Part shown: positions 25,527 to 34,123 of the stretch, piece after piece | Layout: every line of letters starts with the position of its first letter | Position numbering within the stretch: position 1 is the stretch's first letter | DNA from: CAYZPB01 sp964551195 | GTDB taxonomy: Bacteria; Bacillota; Bacilli; Tepidibacillales; Tepidibacillaceae | Length of the DNA: 47,740 bases | Assembly: GCA_964551195.1 (NCBI GenBank) | Contig: CAZKBI010000006.1 | Coordinates: 1-47,740, forward strand | Direction: 5' to 3' | Translations under genes and position numbers: made by a program | Notes under the pieces: model-generated | Told to the model about the DNA's origin: nothing | The model's database searches: none | Seen by the model: the letters and a program-made list of their open reading frames with translations, nothing else

Positions 25527-28370
25527 ATGTCACAGAAAAGTATTGATATTAGGGGCGCACGCGTCCATAATCTGAAAAATATAGATATCTCTATACCGCG
25601 AGATAAACTAATTGTTGTTACAGGTCTTAGTGGATCCGGTAAGTCTTCGCTTGCCTTTGATACGATTTATGCGGAAGGGCAACGCCGCTATGTGGAATCA
25701 CTTTCAGCATATGCGCGGCAGTTCCTTGGTCAAATGGATAAGCCGGATGTTGACTCAATTGATGGTTTATCTCCAGCAATTTCCATTGACCAAAAGACAA
25801 CTAACCGCAACCCACGTTCAACGGTAGGGACAATCACTGAAATCTATGATTTCCTGCGTTTATTATACGCGCGGATTGGTAAGCCTCACTGTCCGATTCA
25901 TGGTGTAGAGATTACTGCGCAGACGGTCGAACAAATGGTTGACCGTGTAATGCAACTACCAGAAAAAACGCGAATACAGATTCTAGCACCAATCGTCGAA
26001 GGACGAAAGGGAGAGCATCTGAAGTTGATTGAAGATATAAAGAAGAAGGGCTTTGTGCGCGCTCGTATTGATGGTGAGATTATTGATTTAGACGAGGAGA
26101 TAAAACTTGAAAGGAACAAAAACCATACAATCGAAGTCGTAGTCGACCGGGTTGTTATCAAGCCAGGGATGGAAGCGCGTTTGAGTGATTCTTTTGAAAC
26201 GGTGCTGACCATGACTGAAGATAAAGTTCGGGTTGACGTTGAGGGTGGGGAGGATTTACTCTTTAGTCAGAAGCTAGCCTGCCCAGTTTGTAGTTTTAGC
26301 ATGGATGAGCTCGCACCAAGAATGTTCTCCTTTAATAGTCCCTATGGAGCCTGCCCAAGCTGTGACGGCTTGGGCAAGAAGATGGAGATTGACCTTAACT
26401 TAATTGTACCGGATAAAAACAAGACCTTAGCTGAGGGAGCACTTGAACCGTGGGCTGGTGGTGTATCTAATTACTACCCACAATTTCTTGAAACAATTTC
26501 CCAGCATATCGGTCTTGATATGAACACAGTCTATTCGGAAATTCCTCAAGATAAATTGCAGGCAATTCTCTATGGTTCAGATGGCGAGCGCATTAGCTTC
26601 ACCTTTACTAATGATTTCGGTTCAACGCGGACAAGTAATCCGGTATTTGAGGGAATCGTTCCGAATCTGGAGCGTCGTTATCGTGAGACATCTTCAGAAT
26701 ATGTTCGGGAGTTTATTGAAAATTATATGAGTGAAACACCCTGTCCAGCTTGTAAAGGTGCACGCCTTAAGCCGGAGGTTCTGGCAGTTTTAGTTTCTGG
26801 ACGGAACATTGATTATGTGACACGTTTATCAATCGGTGATGCTGTGGATTTCTTCCACAAGATAGAGTTGAGTAGCAAGGATCATCAAATTGCGGATGTT
26901 ATCTTGAAAGAGCTTAATGAACGTCTTGGTTTCTTGAATAATGTCGGTCTAGATTATTTGAATTTAAGTCGGGCTGCGGGAACATTATCTGGCGGTGAGG
27001 CGCAGCGAACTCGTTTAGCAACGCAGATTAGTTCAAATTTAATGGGAGTCCTATATGTGCTAGATGAGCCCAGTATCGGTCTTCATCAGCGTGATAATGA
27101 TAAGCTACTGGAAACACTAGAGCGTTTGCGTGACCTAGGAAATACGCTAATCGTTGTTGAGCATGATGAGGCAACCATGCTTAGTGCTGATTATATTCTA
27201 GATATTGGACCGGGAGCTGGTCTACATGGTGGTGAGGTAGTTGCCTTCGGCACCCCGGAGGAAGTTATGGCCTGCAAGGAGAGCCTAACTGGTCAGTATC
27301 TAAGTGGTGCTAAATCAATCATGATACCAGCAGAGAGACGTAAAGCAAACGATAATTTCTTAATTATTAAGGGTGCTCGTGAGAATAACTTAAAAAACAT
27401 TGACGTTAAAATTCCTTTAGGAATGTTAGTAGTTGTTACAGGTGTTTCCGGTTCCGGCAAAAGCTCGCTAATCAACCACGTGCTTCATAAAGCACTAGCA
27501 CGCGAGCTCCAACACTCACGAGTGCGTGCGGGCGATCATGACGAAATTATCGGTATAGATAATCTGGACCGCGTTGTTGAGATTAGTCAGGCGCCAATTG
27601 GTCGAACTCCTCGCTCTAATCCTGCGACCTATACGGGAGTTTTTGATGAGATCCGGACACTTTTTGCGGAGACAAATGAGGCGAAGGTGCGTGGCTACAA
27701 GAAGGGGCGCTTTAGTTTTAATGTTAAGGGCGGACGTTGTGAAACTTGCCGCGGCGATGGTATCCTAAAAATTGAGATGCACTTCTTACCAGATGTCTAT
27801 GTTGCCTGTGAAGTATGTAAAGGGAAGCGTTACAATCGTGAGACCCTCGACATTAAATACAGAGGGAAAAGTATTTCTGATGTGCTGGGTATGACGGTGG
27901 AAGATGCTTTAGAATTTTTCAAGAATATTCCCAAGATTAAGCGTAGAATGCAGACGATTTCTGATGTTGGATTAGGTTACATCAAACTGGGACAATCTTC
28001 AACGACTCTATCTGGTGGCGAGGCGCAAAGGGTTAAGCTGGCCTCAGAACTTTATAAACGGAGTAAAGGTCGGACGCTCTATATTCTTGATGAACCAACA
28101 ACCGGTCTACATTCCCACGACGTAGCGCGTTTGCTCACGGTGCTGCAGCAGCTGGTGGACAACGGGGATTCCGTTGTTGTGATCGAGCATAATCTAGACG
28201 TGATTAAGACCGCTGACTATATTGTTGATCTTGGACCTGAGGGTGGCGACGGTGGCGGAGAGGTACTTGTATCAGGCACCCCAGAATGGGTCGCGCAGGC
28301 GGATAATTCCTACACGGGTCGATATCTGAAAGAAACTCTAGAAAGAGCTGAAGGCCGACTAAGCAAATAA
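25527..28370 (+). CDS. uvrA: Excinuclease ABC subunit A
   Basis: UvrA is the damage-recognising ABC ATPase of excision repair. The 947-residue chain has two ATPase halves, with Walker A motifs GLSGSGKSS near residue 33 and GVSGSGKSS near residue 641, and two signature motifs LSGGEAQR. Zinc-finger cysteines are in CPVCSF...CPSC, CPACKGARL and CETCRGDG...CEVCKGKRY. The ATG has AGAAGGAG upstream. Length and motif order are standard. Confidence 0.98.
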   Translation: MSQKSIDIRGARVHNLKNIDISIPRDKLIVVTGLSGSGKSSLAFDTIYAEGQRRYVESLSAYARQFLGQMDKPDVDSIDGLSPAISIDQKTTNRNPRSTVGTITEIYDFLRLLYARIGKPHCPIHGVEITAQTVEQMVDRVMQLPEKTRIQILAPIVEGRKGEHLKLIEDIKKKGFVRARIDGEIIDLDEEIKLERNKNHTIEVVVDRVVIKPGMEARLSDSFETVLTMTEDKVRVDVEGGEDLLFSQKLACPVCSFSMDELAPRMFSFNSPYGACPSCDGLGKKMEIDLNLIVPDKNKTLAEGALEPWAGGVSNYYPQFLETISQHIGLDMNTVYSEIPQDKLQAILYGSDGERISFTFTNDFGSTRTSNPVFEGIVPNLERRYRETSSEYVREFIENYMSETPCPACKGARLKPEVLAVLVSGRNIDYVTRLSIGDAVDFFHKIELSSKDHQIADVILKELNERLGFLNNVGLDYLNLSRAAGTLSGGEAQRTRLATQISSNLMGVLYVLDEPSIGLHQRDNDKLLETLERLRDLGNTLIVVEHDEATMLSADYILDIGPGAGLHGGEVVAFGTPEEVMACKESLTGQYLSGAKSIMIPAERRKANDNFLIIKGARENNLKNIDVKIPLGMLVVVTGVSGSGKSSLINHVLHKALARELQHSRVRAGDHDEIIGIDNLDRVVEISQAPIGRTPRSNPATYTGVFDEIRTLFAETNEAKVRGYKKGRFSFNVKGGRCETCRGDGILKIEMHFLPDVYVACEVCKGKRYNRETLDIKYRGKSISDVLGMTVEDALEFFKNIPKIKRRMQTISDVGLGYIKLGQSSTTLSGGEAQRVKLASELYKRSKGRTLYILDEPTTGLHSHDVARLLTVLQQLVDNGDSVVVIEHNLDVIKTADYIVDLGPEGGDGGGEVLVSGTPEWVAQADNSYTGRYLKETLERAEGRLSK

Positions 28371-28447
28371 AGACTACTATAGAAAAATAGGTTATAATAA
28401 GTAGTATAATTATTGTTTATAAAATTAGAGTAAAGGTGAGTGAAATT

Positions 28448-28642
28448 ATGAAAAAATTAACAAGGTCTAAAGATCAAGTTATGATTGCCGGAGTGCTTGG
28501 TGGAATTGCTGAATATGCCAATATTGACGTGACAGTAGTTCGCTTGCTATTTCTGCTCATAACAGTTTTTACTGCAATTATTCCAGGTGCAATTCTGTAT
28601 ATTGTAGCATTCTTTATTATACCTGGGCCTAATCAAGGTTAA
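28448..28642 (+). CDS. PspC-domain small membrane protein
   Basis: A 64-residue protein consisting of a single PspC domain. A short basic N-terminus is followed by LGGIAEYANIDVTVVRLLF and a long hydrophobic segment ending in FFIIPGPNQG. PspC domains occur in envelope-stress proteins; stand-alone short versions are common in Bacillota and their role is poorly defined. I start at ATG 28448, 7 nt after GGTGAG; an in-frame GTG at 28436 overlaps that site. Two TATAAT-like boxes lie upstream (28393-28398, 28405-28410) but neither has a clear -35. Confidence 0.85.
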   Translation: MKKLTRSKDQVMIAGVLGGIAEYANIDVTVVRLLFLLITVFTAIIPGAILYIVAFFIIPGPNQG

Positions 28643-28668
28643 TTATTCTACTGCAAAGGGGTAGTTAG

Positions 28669-29718
28669 ATGGAACTCGAAATAATTGATCGCGTAGCTTT
28701 TTATATAGGTAGCTTTCCTGTTTATTGGTATGGGCTTATTATTGGCTCGGGAGCACTGCTAGCTGCCTTTTTAGCCTTTTACGAGACTAAAAGAATAGGT
28801 TTTCATTTCGATACCTTTCTAAATACTCTGTTGTTTGCAATTCCAACTGCTTTATTATCGGGCAGGCTATATTATGTTGCTTTTCATTGGGATTACTATA
28901 GTCAGTATCCTGGACAGATATTGGCGTTTCGTGATGGAGGGCTGGCAATTCATGGTGTAATACTAGGTAGTGTGCTCGCGGGCTATCTATATTCTAAATT
29001 TAAAGGCTTCTCTTTTGTACAGGTAGCGGAGATTGCATTTCCTGCTGTCCTCTTGGGGCAAGCAATTGGTCGCTGGGGTAATTTCACTAACCAAGAGGCC
29101 TATGGTGGACCAGTTAGTCTGGATTTTCTGGAAAATTTACATCTACCAGAATTTATCATTAATCAGATGTGGATCAATGGAAGTTTCCATCATCCAACTT
29201 TTTTATACGAATCAATCTGGAGTATTATCGGAGTAATCATTATTTTATTAATTAGATATCGCAATCCAATTAGAGGGGCTGTTCTTTCGCTCTACTTTAT
29301 CTGGTATTCTGTTGGTCGCTTCTTTATTGAGGGCTTACGGACGGATAGTTTAGCCTTTGATGGTCCGGAGTGGTTGTCACAATTACTGGAGACGCTCTGG
29401 TTACCGCTCGGCGCGTTCTGGGAGGCGGGCGAGCTGACAGGCGGCAATATTCGCGCCGCGCAGCTATTTAGTGTGCTATCAATTCTATTTTTTGCTGGTT
29501 ATCTAATTTATATTTCGCGTGGTGAAAGAGCAAAGCTTCGCTATGCTGATAATCCCTACTTAGGGAAACTAAGTAATGGAGCGGATTATGATGTGGAAGA
29601 AACTGCTGATTGGCTGGATAGTGATCAAAAATCTAGTAAGAGCGGGGCTAATTGCTTTGACGAGACTGACTCGACCAAAAGGGGAGGCGTTGATCTTGAG
29701 AGAGACGACCAGCTTTAA
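28669..29718 (+). CDS. lgt: Prolipoprotein diacylglyceryl transferase
   Basis: Lgt attaches diacylglycerol to the lipobox cysteine of prolipoproteins, in the membrane. Family motifs include GLAIHGVILG, the signature region GRWGNFTNQEAYGG, and WYSVGRFFIEGLRTD. There are about seven hydrophobic helices. At 349 residues it is longer than usual (about 260-290), because a hydrophilic acidic tail of about 65 residues follows the last helix. The end of this tail overlaps the start of the next gene. The next gene fits the lgt-acyltransferase pairing known in Bacillus, where hprK precedes lgt; no hprK is here. Confidence 0.95.
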   Translation: MELEIIDRVAFYIGSFPVYWYGLIIGSGALLAAFLAFYETKRIGFHFDTFLNTLLFAIPTALLSGRLYYVAFHWDYYSQYPGQILAFRDGGLAIHGVILGSVLAGYLYSKFKGFSFVQVAEIAFPAVLLGQAIGRWGNFTNQEAYGGPVSLDFLENLHLPEFIINQMWINGSFHHPTFLYESIWSIIGVIIILLIRYRNPIRGAVLSLYFIWYSVGRFFIEGLRTDSLAFDGPEWLSQLLETLWLPLGAFWEAGELTGGNIRAAQLFSVLSILFFAGYLIYISRGERAKLRYADNPYLGKLSNGADYDVEETADWLDSDQKSSKSGANCFDETDSTKRGGVDLERDDQL

Positions 29719-30211
29719 GGTTGATCCAGAAAGTAACTCGCTCTGGCAGCTTTATCAAACGGTTGGTTTCTTTAGAGTTTTTCAGAATACACTCATTATT
29801 TCGCTAGCGAGAATTACTCCCTGGTTTAAGCTTAAGAACTGGCTCTATCGACGTTTGCGAATTGAGATTGGTGACAAAACAGCAATTGCTTATAAGGTTA
29901 TGATGGATATTATGTATCCGGAAAGAATTCACATTGGGAATAATACGATAATAGGCTATAATACGACAATTCTCGCACACGAGTATTTGATTAATGAATA
30001 CCGTTTAGGCGATATTTTTATAGGAGACAACGTAATGATTGGTGCAAATGCAACTATACTGCCAGGGGTTACGATTGGTGACAATGCCATCATCGGAGCA
30101 GGGGCTGTAATAACAAGCGATGTGCCAGCAGGGGTTTTCTACGCAGGAAACCCAGCAAGGTTAGTCAAACTGGATAATGATTTATCAGGAGGGTTACTAG
30201 ATGAAGATTGA
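29696..30211 (+). CDS. Hexapeptide-repeat acyltransferase (YvoF/LbH type)
   Basis: A left-handed beta-helix acyltransferase. Hexapeptide repeats run through IGNNTIIGYNTTILAHEY, then IGDNVMIGANATILPGVTIG and the closing IGAGAVITSDVPAGVFYAGNPA. Acetyl-CoA or another acyl-CoA is the likely donor; the acceptor is unknown. I choose TTG 29696, 8 nt after AGGGGAGG (29680-29687), giving 171 residues and a 23-bp overlap with lgt. This length matches YvoF, the lgt-linked acetyltransferase of Bacillus. A longer frame from 29576 would overlap lgt by 143 bp without a clear ribosome site. It overlaps the next gene by 11 bp. Confidence 0.85.
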   Translation: MRETTSFKVDPESNSLWQLYQTVGFFRVFQNTLIISLARITPWFKLKNWLYRRLRIEIGDKTAIAYKVMMDIMYPERIHIGNNTIIGYNTTILAHEYLINEYRLGDIFIGDNVMIGANATILPGVTIGDNAIIGAGAVITSDVPAGVFYAGNPARLVKLDNDLSGGLLDED

Positions 30212-31007
30212 TTATCATACACATCATGATCGTTGCGGCCACGCCGTTGGCGAGCTGCGTGAATATATTGAAAATGCAATTGTTAAGGGTCTTGATCAGA
30301 TAGGTATTTCCGATCATATGCCCTTAGTTCATCTTCCAGCTGATCAGATGCCGACAGGCACAGCGATGGATATCTCAGAGTATGATGGCTATGTTAGTGA
30401 GGCCCTAACGCTTAAGCAGGCTTACAAAAGTGATATCGATGTCCGCGTTGGTGTGGAAGGCTATTTCGTTTCTGGTTGGGAGAAGGAGTTAGAACAACTG
30501 CTCAAACCCTATCCCTTTGACTATGTGATTGGCAGTATACATAATATTTACGAATGGGATATTAGTGACTCGCGGCAGACGCATCTTTGGAAAGGTAAGG
30601 ATGTAAATCAGGTTTATCGTGACTATTATAGTGAGCTCACGGCTGCTGCGAGATCGGGAATGTATGATTTTGTTGGTCATTTTGATGTAATTAAAAAGCA
30701 TGGGCCACCGCCGACCGTAGATTTAACAGCTGAGATTGAAGAGGCACTAGAGGCGATTAAGTTAGCTGATATGGCGATGGAATTAAATGCTTCTGGTATT
30801 GAAAAAGCCGATGGTGAAATGTATCCAGCGAATTGGATTGTGCGGCGAGCTATTGAACTAGGTATTCCCTTTACTCTCGCTTCAGATGCACATAAACCAG
30901 AGAATGTATTTCTCAATGTTGAAAGGGCGGCGGAGCTGCTTAGGCAATATGGTTTAAAAGAAATTGCAACCTTTAAGGACCGAAGCCGAATAATGATTCC
31001 CCTATAA
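30201..31007 (+). CDS. PHP-domain phosphatase (histidinol-phosphatase HisJ-like)
   Basis: A 268-residue metal-dependent phosphoesterase of the PHP superfamily. Metal ligands are visible in DYHTHHDRCGH at the N-terminus, ISDHMP, the VGVEGYF glutamate, GSIHNI, GHFDVI, and SDAHKP near the end. The overall pattern is that of HisJ/HisK histidinol-phosphatases. No other histidine genes are in the window, so the substrate could be different. The ATG follows CAGGAGGG and overlaps the acyltransferase stop by 11 bp, so the genes are co-translated. Confidence 0.85.
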   Translation: MKIDYHTHHDRCGHAVGELREYIENAIVKGLDQIGISDHMPLVHLPADQMPTGTAMDISEYDGYVSEALTLKQAYKSDIDVRVGVEGYFVSGWEKELEQLLKPYPFDYVIGSIHNIYEWDISDSRQTHLWKGKDVNQVYRDYYSELTAAARSGMYDFVGHFDVIKKHGPPPTVDLTAEIEEALEAIKLADMAMELNASGIEKADGEMYPANWIVRRAIELGIPFTLASDAHKPENVFLNVERAAELLRQYGLKEIATFKDRSRIMIPL

Positions 31008-31054
31008 AATAAAAGTGTCCATAATAAAGGTTAAGGAAGAGGAGGCTATATTCT

Positions 31055-31975
31055 ATGGATAAGATGTATGATATTGCAATTGTAGGTGGTGGTCCGGCAG
31101 GCTTAACCGCAGCGATTTATGCAGGTAGGGCAGGCTTTTCGACTGTACTACTGGAACGTGGTGTACCTGGTGGACAACTGGTGAATACAGATGAGTTCGA
31201 AAATTACCCTGGCTTCAGAAGCATTAATGGAGCAGAGTTAGCAGAGCGGATGTTCGAGCAAGCAATGGCTTTCGGCGCAGAATATCTCTACGCGAACGTT
31301 GATAAAGTTGTTGACCATGGAGAATATAAGGAAATTTTTGCCGGTGACAAAACCTACCAAGCAAGAGCTCTGATCGTAGCGACTGGTTCTCGACCAAACA
31401 AACTAGGAGTTCCCGGTGAAACTGAATTTTACGGTCGTGGAGTATCAGTATGTGCAGTCTGTGATGGTGCTTTTTTCCGCGATAAAATTGTTGCGGTAAT
31501 TGGTGGAGGTAACGCTGCTATCGAAGAGGCAATATTCCTAGCAAAACTTGCATCAAAAGTAATTGTAATTCATCGTCGTGATGAGCTGCGTGCGGATAAA
31601 ATTTTGCAAGATCGCGCTTTTGCTAATAAAAAAATTGAGTTTAAACTTAATTCGGTTGTGCGCGAGGTAGTTGGTGAAGAGGTAGTAACTGGTCTTAAAA
31701 TCGAAGACTTAAAAACTGGTAATGAGAAACTGATCGCTGTTGATGGAATGTTTGCTTATATTGGCTCTCAGCCAGTTACTAATTATATAGCTGATTTAGG
31801 GATCACCGATGAAAAAGGTTATGTCTTGGCTGATGAGAATATGACTACTACGGTAGCTGGAATTTATGCAGCGGGAGATGTGAGGAAGAAACAATTGAGG
31901 CAGGTAGTAACATCTGCTGCCGACGGTAGTATAGCTGCAATTTCAGCTCAAAAGTTCCTAGAAGGGCTGAAATAG
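31055..31975 (+). CDS. trxB: Thioredoxin-disulfide reductase
   Basis: A flavoprotein that passes electrons from NADPH to thioredoxin. The 306-residue chain has the FAD-binding GGGPAG (about 11-16), the redox pair C133-A-V-C136 followed by DGAFF, the NADPH-binding GGGNAAIEEA, and the second FAD motif GIYAAGDV. AAGAGGAGG precedes the ATG. No thioredoxin gene is adjacent. It lies just upstream of rapZ-yvcK-whiA, as in Bacillus, separated here by a 247-bp intergenic region with two hairpins. Confidence 0.96.
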   Translation: MDKMYDIAIVGGGPAGLTAAIYAGRAGFSTVLLERGVPGGQLVNTDEFENYPGFRSINGAELAERMFEQAMAFGAEYLYANVDKVVDHGEYKEIFAGDKTYQARALIVATGSRPNKLGVPGETEFYGRGVSVCAVCDGAFFRDKIVAVIGGGNAAIEEAIFLAKLASKVIVIHRRDELRADKILQDRAFANKKIEFKLNSVVREVVGEEVVTGLKIEDLKTGNEKLIAVDGMFAYIGSQPVTNYIADLGITDEKGYVLADENMTTTVAGIYAAGDVRKKQLRQVVTSAADGSIAAISAQKFLEGLK

Positions 31976-32035
31976 GGAAAATAAGCCGAAAATAGACCTA
32001 AAATGAGCTATTGTAATAATTTCTTAATGTTTGTG

Positions 32036-32129
32036 TAATATAACTGAAACATTAGGGGGTTATACTGTAAGTGAGTTACCCCCTTTCTAAGATATAATTT
32101 GACGGCACGGATTTATTCCGTGCTTTTTT
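32036..32129 (+). ncRNA. Possible small RNA or structured trxB 3' region
   Basis: The 247-bp gap between trxB and rapZ contains two hairpins. The first pairs AGGGGGT (32054-32060) with ACCCCCT (32078-32084); its right arm and flank read ACCCCCTTTCTAAG, close to the 16S rRNA 3' end (CACCTCCTTTCTAAGG in Bacillus). The second, at 32105-32123, is a strong terminator. A TAATAT box (32036-32041) with TTGTAA (32011-32016) 19 bp upstream is a poor promoter candidate. It could equally be the trxB 3' untranslated region. Confidence 0.3.
32105..32129 (+). terminator. Intrinsic terminator after trxB
   Basis: GCACGGA (32105-32111) pairs with TCCGTGC (32117-32123) around a 5-nt loop and is followed by six T. 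Confidence 0.85.
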
Positions 32130-32158
32130 CTGTGCATTTTTACTCCTAGCTAAGGTGC

Positions 32159-32187
32159 TAGTCATTCGATTACAGATAATGTATGAT
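32159..32187 (+). promoter_or_regulatory. Probable rapZ operon promoter
   Basis: TAGTCA (32159-32164) and TATGAT (32182-32187) are 17 bp apart, about 36 bp before the rapZ start and just after the trxB terminator. Both boxes are partial matches. Confidence 0.4.
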
Positions 32188-32222
32188 TAAGACAAATAGA
32201 ACCAAGAGTTAGGGTGTTTATT

Positions 32223-33095
32223 ATGGAACGAAAAAAAGAGATGCAACTAGTAATTATTACCGGAATGTCGGGCGCCGGTAAAACAGTTGCCATCCAAGGT
32301 CTGGAGGATATGGGGTATTACTGTGTCGACAACCTACCGCCAGTTCTGATCCAGACATTTATTGATTTAATGCAGAAATCGAGCGAGAGCCTAAATAAGG
32401 TAGCCCTAGTGATCGATATGCGTACGCGTGAGTTTTTTGGTGAATTGACAAAAGCGCTGGCTGCACTGGACCTAATCAAAAGTATTGACTACCGAATCGT
32501 TTTTCTGGAAGCTGACGATGCAACCCTAGTTAATCGCTACAAAGAATCGCGGAGAAAACATCCAGCCTTTAGTGATGCATCGCCGTTAGAAGGGATTCTG
32601 CATGAGCGTCAATTGTTAGAGGAAATAAAAGGTAAGGCTAACCATATTCTTGATACAAGCAATCTCTCGCCACGTGAGCTCAAGGAACAGGTGACGGCCC
32701 TCTTGCACGAAGAGGGAACTAAGGTTTTTACTGTTAATGTGCATTCCTTTGGCTTTAAATATGGCATTCCGCTTGATGCCGATTTAATTTTTGATGTTCG
32801 CTTCCTACCTAATCCTTATTATGTGGAGAAACTACGTCATAAAACTGGCAAGGATCAAGAGGTTTTCGATTATGTGATGAAGTGGCAGGAGACAGGTGAA
32901 TTTCTCGAGAAGATAATTGACCTTTTGAGTTATCTCCTTCCAAAGTATAAAAAAGAGGGCAAGAGTCAGCTACATATAGCGATTGGTTGTACGGGTGGCA
33001 AGCATCGTTCAGTTGTTATTGCTGATCAGATTGCCGATAATCTTCGTGCTGATTGGCCAATAAGTGTTAGGCAACGAGATATTCATATTGATTGA
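32223..33095 (+). CDS. rapZ: RNase adapter / nucleotide-binding protein RapZ
   Basis: A P-loop protein of the RapZ/YvcJ family, known to bind nucleotides and, in some bacteria, to regulate RNA turnover and cell-wall precursor synthesis. Walker A is GMSGAGKT (about 14-21). The C-terminal domain has VRFLPNPYY and GCTGGKHRSVVIA. I start at ATG 32223 (290 residues) because AGGGTG at 32211-32216 lies 6 nt upstream; an in-frame GTG at 32214 overlaps that site. It leads the conserved trio rapZ-yvcK-whiA. Confidence 0.95.
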   Translation: MERKKEMQLVIITGMSGAGKTVAIQGLEDMGYYCVDNLPPVLIQTFIDLMQKSSESLNKVALVIDMRTREFFGELTKALAALDLIKSIDYRIVFLEADDATLVNRYKESRRKHPAFSDASPLEGILHERQLLEEIKGKANHILDTSNLSPRELKEQVTALLHEEGTKVFTVNVHSFGFKYGIPLDADLIFDVRFLPNPYYVEKLRHKTGKDQEVFDYVMKWQETGEFLEKIIDLLSYLLPKYKKEGKSQLHIAIGCTGGKHRSVVIADQIADNLRADWPISVRQRDIHID

Positions 33096-33122
33096 GAATG
33101 ATAGTAAATAGAGGTAGATAAT

Positions 33123-34088
33123 ATGTTAAATGAACAGAAAAAAATTGTGGTAGTTGGTGGAGGTATCGGGCTTTCTGTTATTCTTAGCGGACTCAAAAAA
33201 AAGGATATTGGAATTGATGCAATCGTAACAGCAGCTGATGATGGTGGCAGCTCGGGCATGCTGATGAAAGATTTTGATATACCGCCGCCAGGAGATATCC
33301 GTAATGTGCTTATTTCATTGGCGACGGTTGATCCAGAGCTCGAGCAGCTTTTGCAATATCGTTTCGAACGAGGCGAAGGCTTAGCGAAACACACGATAGG
33401 CAATCTACTAATTGCAGCAATGTATGATATTACTGGTGATTTTGTTACGGCAATTAATAAGCTGATTGAAATATTGGCGATTAATGCACGAGTAATTCCG
33501 GCATCGGGCAGAAAAATTACGCTTTTCGCCGAGTACGAGGATGGAACGATTGTTGAAGGTGAGTCGAAGATTCCGCTTGCTGCTAAACCGATTAAAAGAG
33601 TTTTTATTGAGCCGGCTAACGCTAAACCACTTCCCGATGCGCTTACTGCTGTGACGGAGGCTGATTTAATTTTGCTAGGACCAGGCAGTCTTTATACGAG
33701 CATTCTTCCAAATTTGTTGGTGCCTGAATTAAGAGAGTCAATCGCGAATTCTCCAGCCAAGAAGGTTTTTATCTGTAATGTGATGACCCAACCCGGTGAA
33801 ACAGATCAGTACAGTGTGCGCGACCACGTGGCGGCAATTGAGCAACATGTCGATAAGGAGTTTATTGATTATGTGATCGTTAACGACGAGCCAATTACCA
33901 CGGAATTGTTGAGAGAATATTTGATAGAGGACGCTAAGGCAGTGAGCTGTGAAGCAGCTGATGTTGATTATTTAGCTGATGGTGGATATCAATTAATTAT
34001 TGGCGATTTTCTAAAATGTGGCACATTTATTCGTCACGACGAGGAGAAGATTGCTAATCAGATACTGCGTATATTAAAGGAAATATAA
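33123..34088 (+). CDS. yvcK: YvcK/GlmR gluconeogenesis factor
   Basis: A CofD-like protein of 321 residues that binds UDP-GlcNAc in Bacillus and directs carbon into wall precursors. The N-terminus KIVVVGGGIGLSVILSGLK and the segment AADDGGSSGML are family hallmarks; PPPGDIRN and GPGSLYTSILPNL follow. It lies 27 nt after rapZ and 35 nt before whiA. The PDDYSVRDHV-like region is recognisable as DQYSVRDHVAAIE. No unusual features. Confidence 0.95.
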   Translation: MLNEQKKIVVVGGGIGLSVILSGLKKKDIGIDAIVTAADDGGSSGMLMKDFDIPPPGDIRNVLISLATVDPELEQLLQYRFERGEGLAKHTIGNLLIAAMYDITGDFVTAINKLIEILAINARVIPASGRKITLFAEYEDGTIVEGESKIPLAAKPIKRVFIEPANAKPLPDALTAVTEADLILLGPGSLYTSILPNLLVPELRESIANSPAKKVFICNVMTQPGETDQYSVRDHVAAIEQHVDKEFIDYVIVNDEPITTELLREYLIEDAKAVSCEAADVDYLADGGYQLIIGDFLKCGTFIRHDEEKIANQILRILKEI

Positions 34089-34123
34089 TAGGTTTGAGTA
34101 ATATGAAGAAATGAGGTGGCGCA

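Noticed and set aside
29576..29695. Longer N-terminus for the hexapeptide acyltransferase
   Set aside because: It would overlap lgt by 143 bp; TTG 29696 has AGGGGAGG at 8 nt and gives the length of its homologue YvoF.
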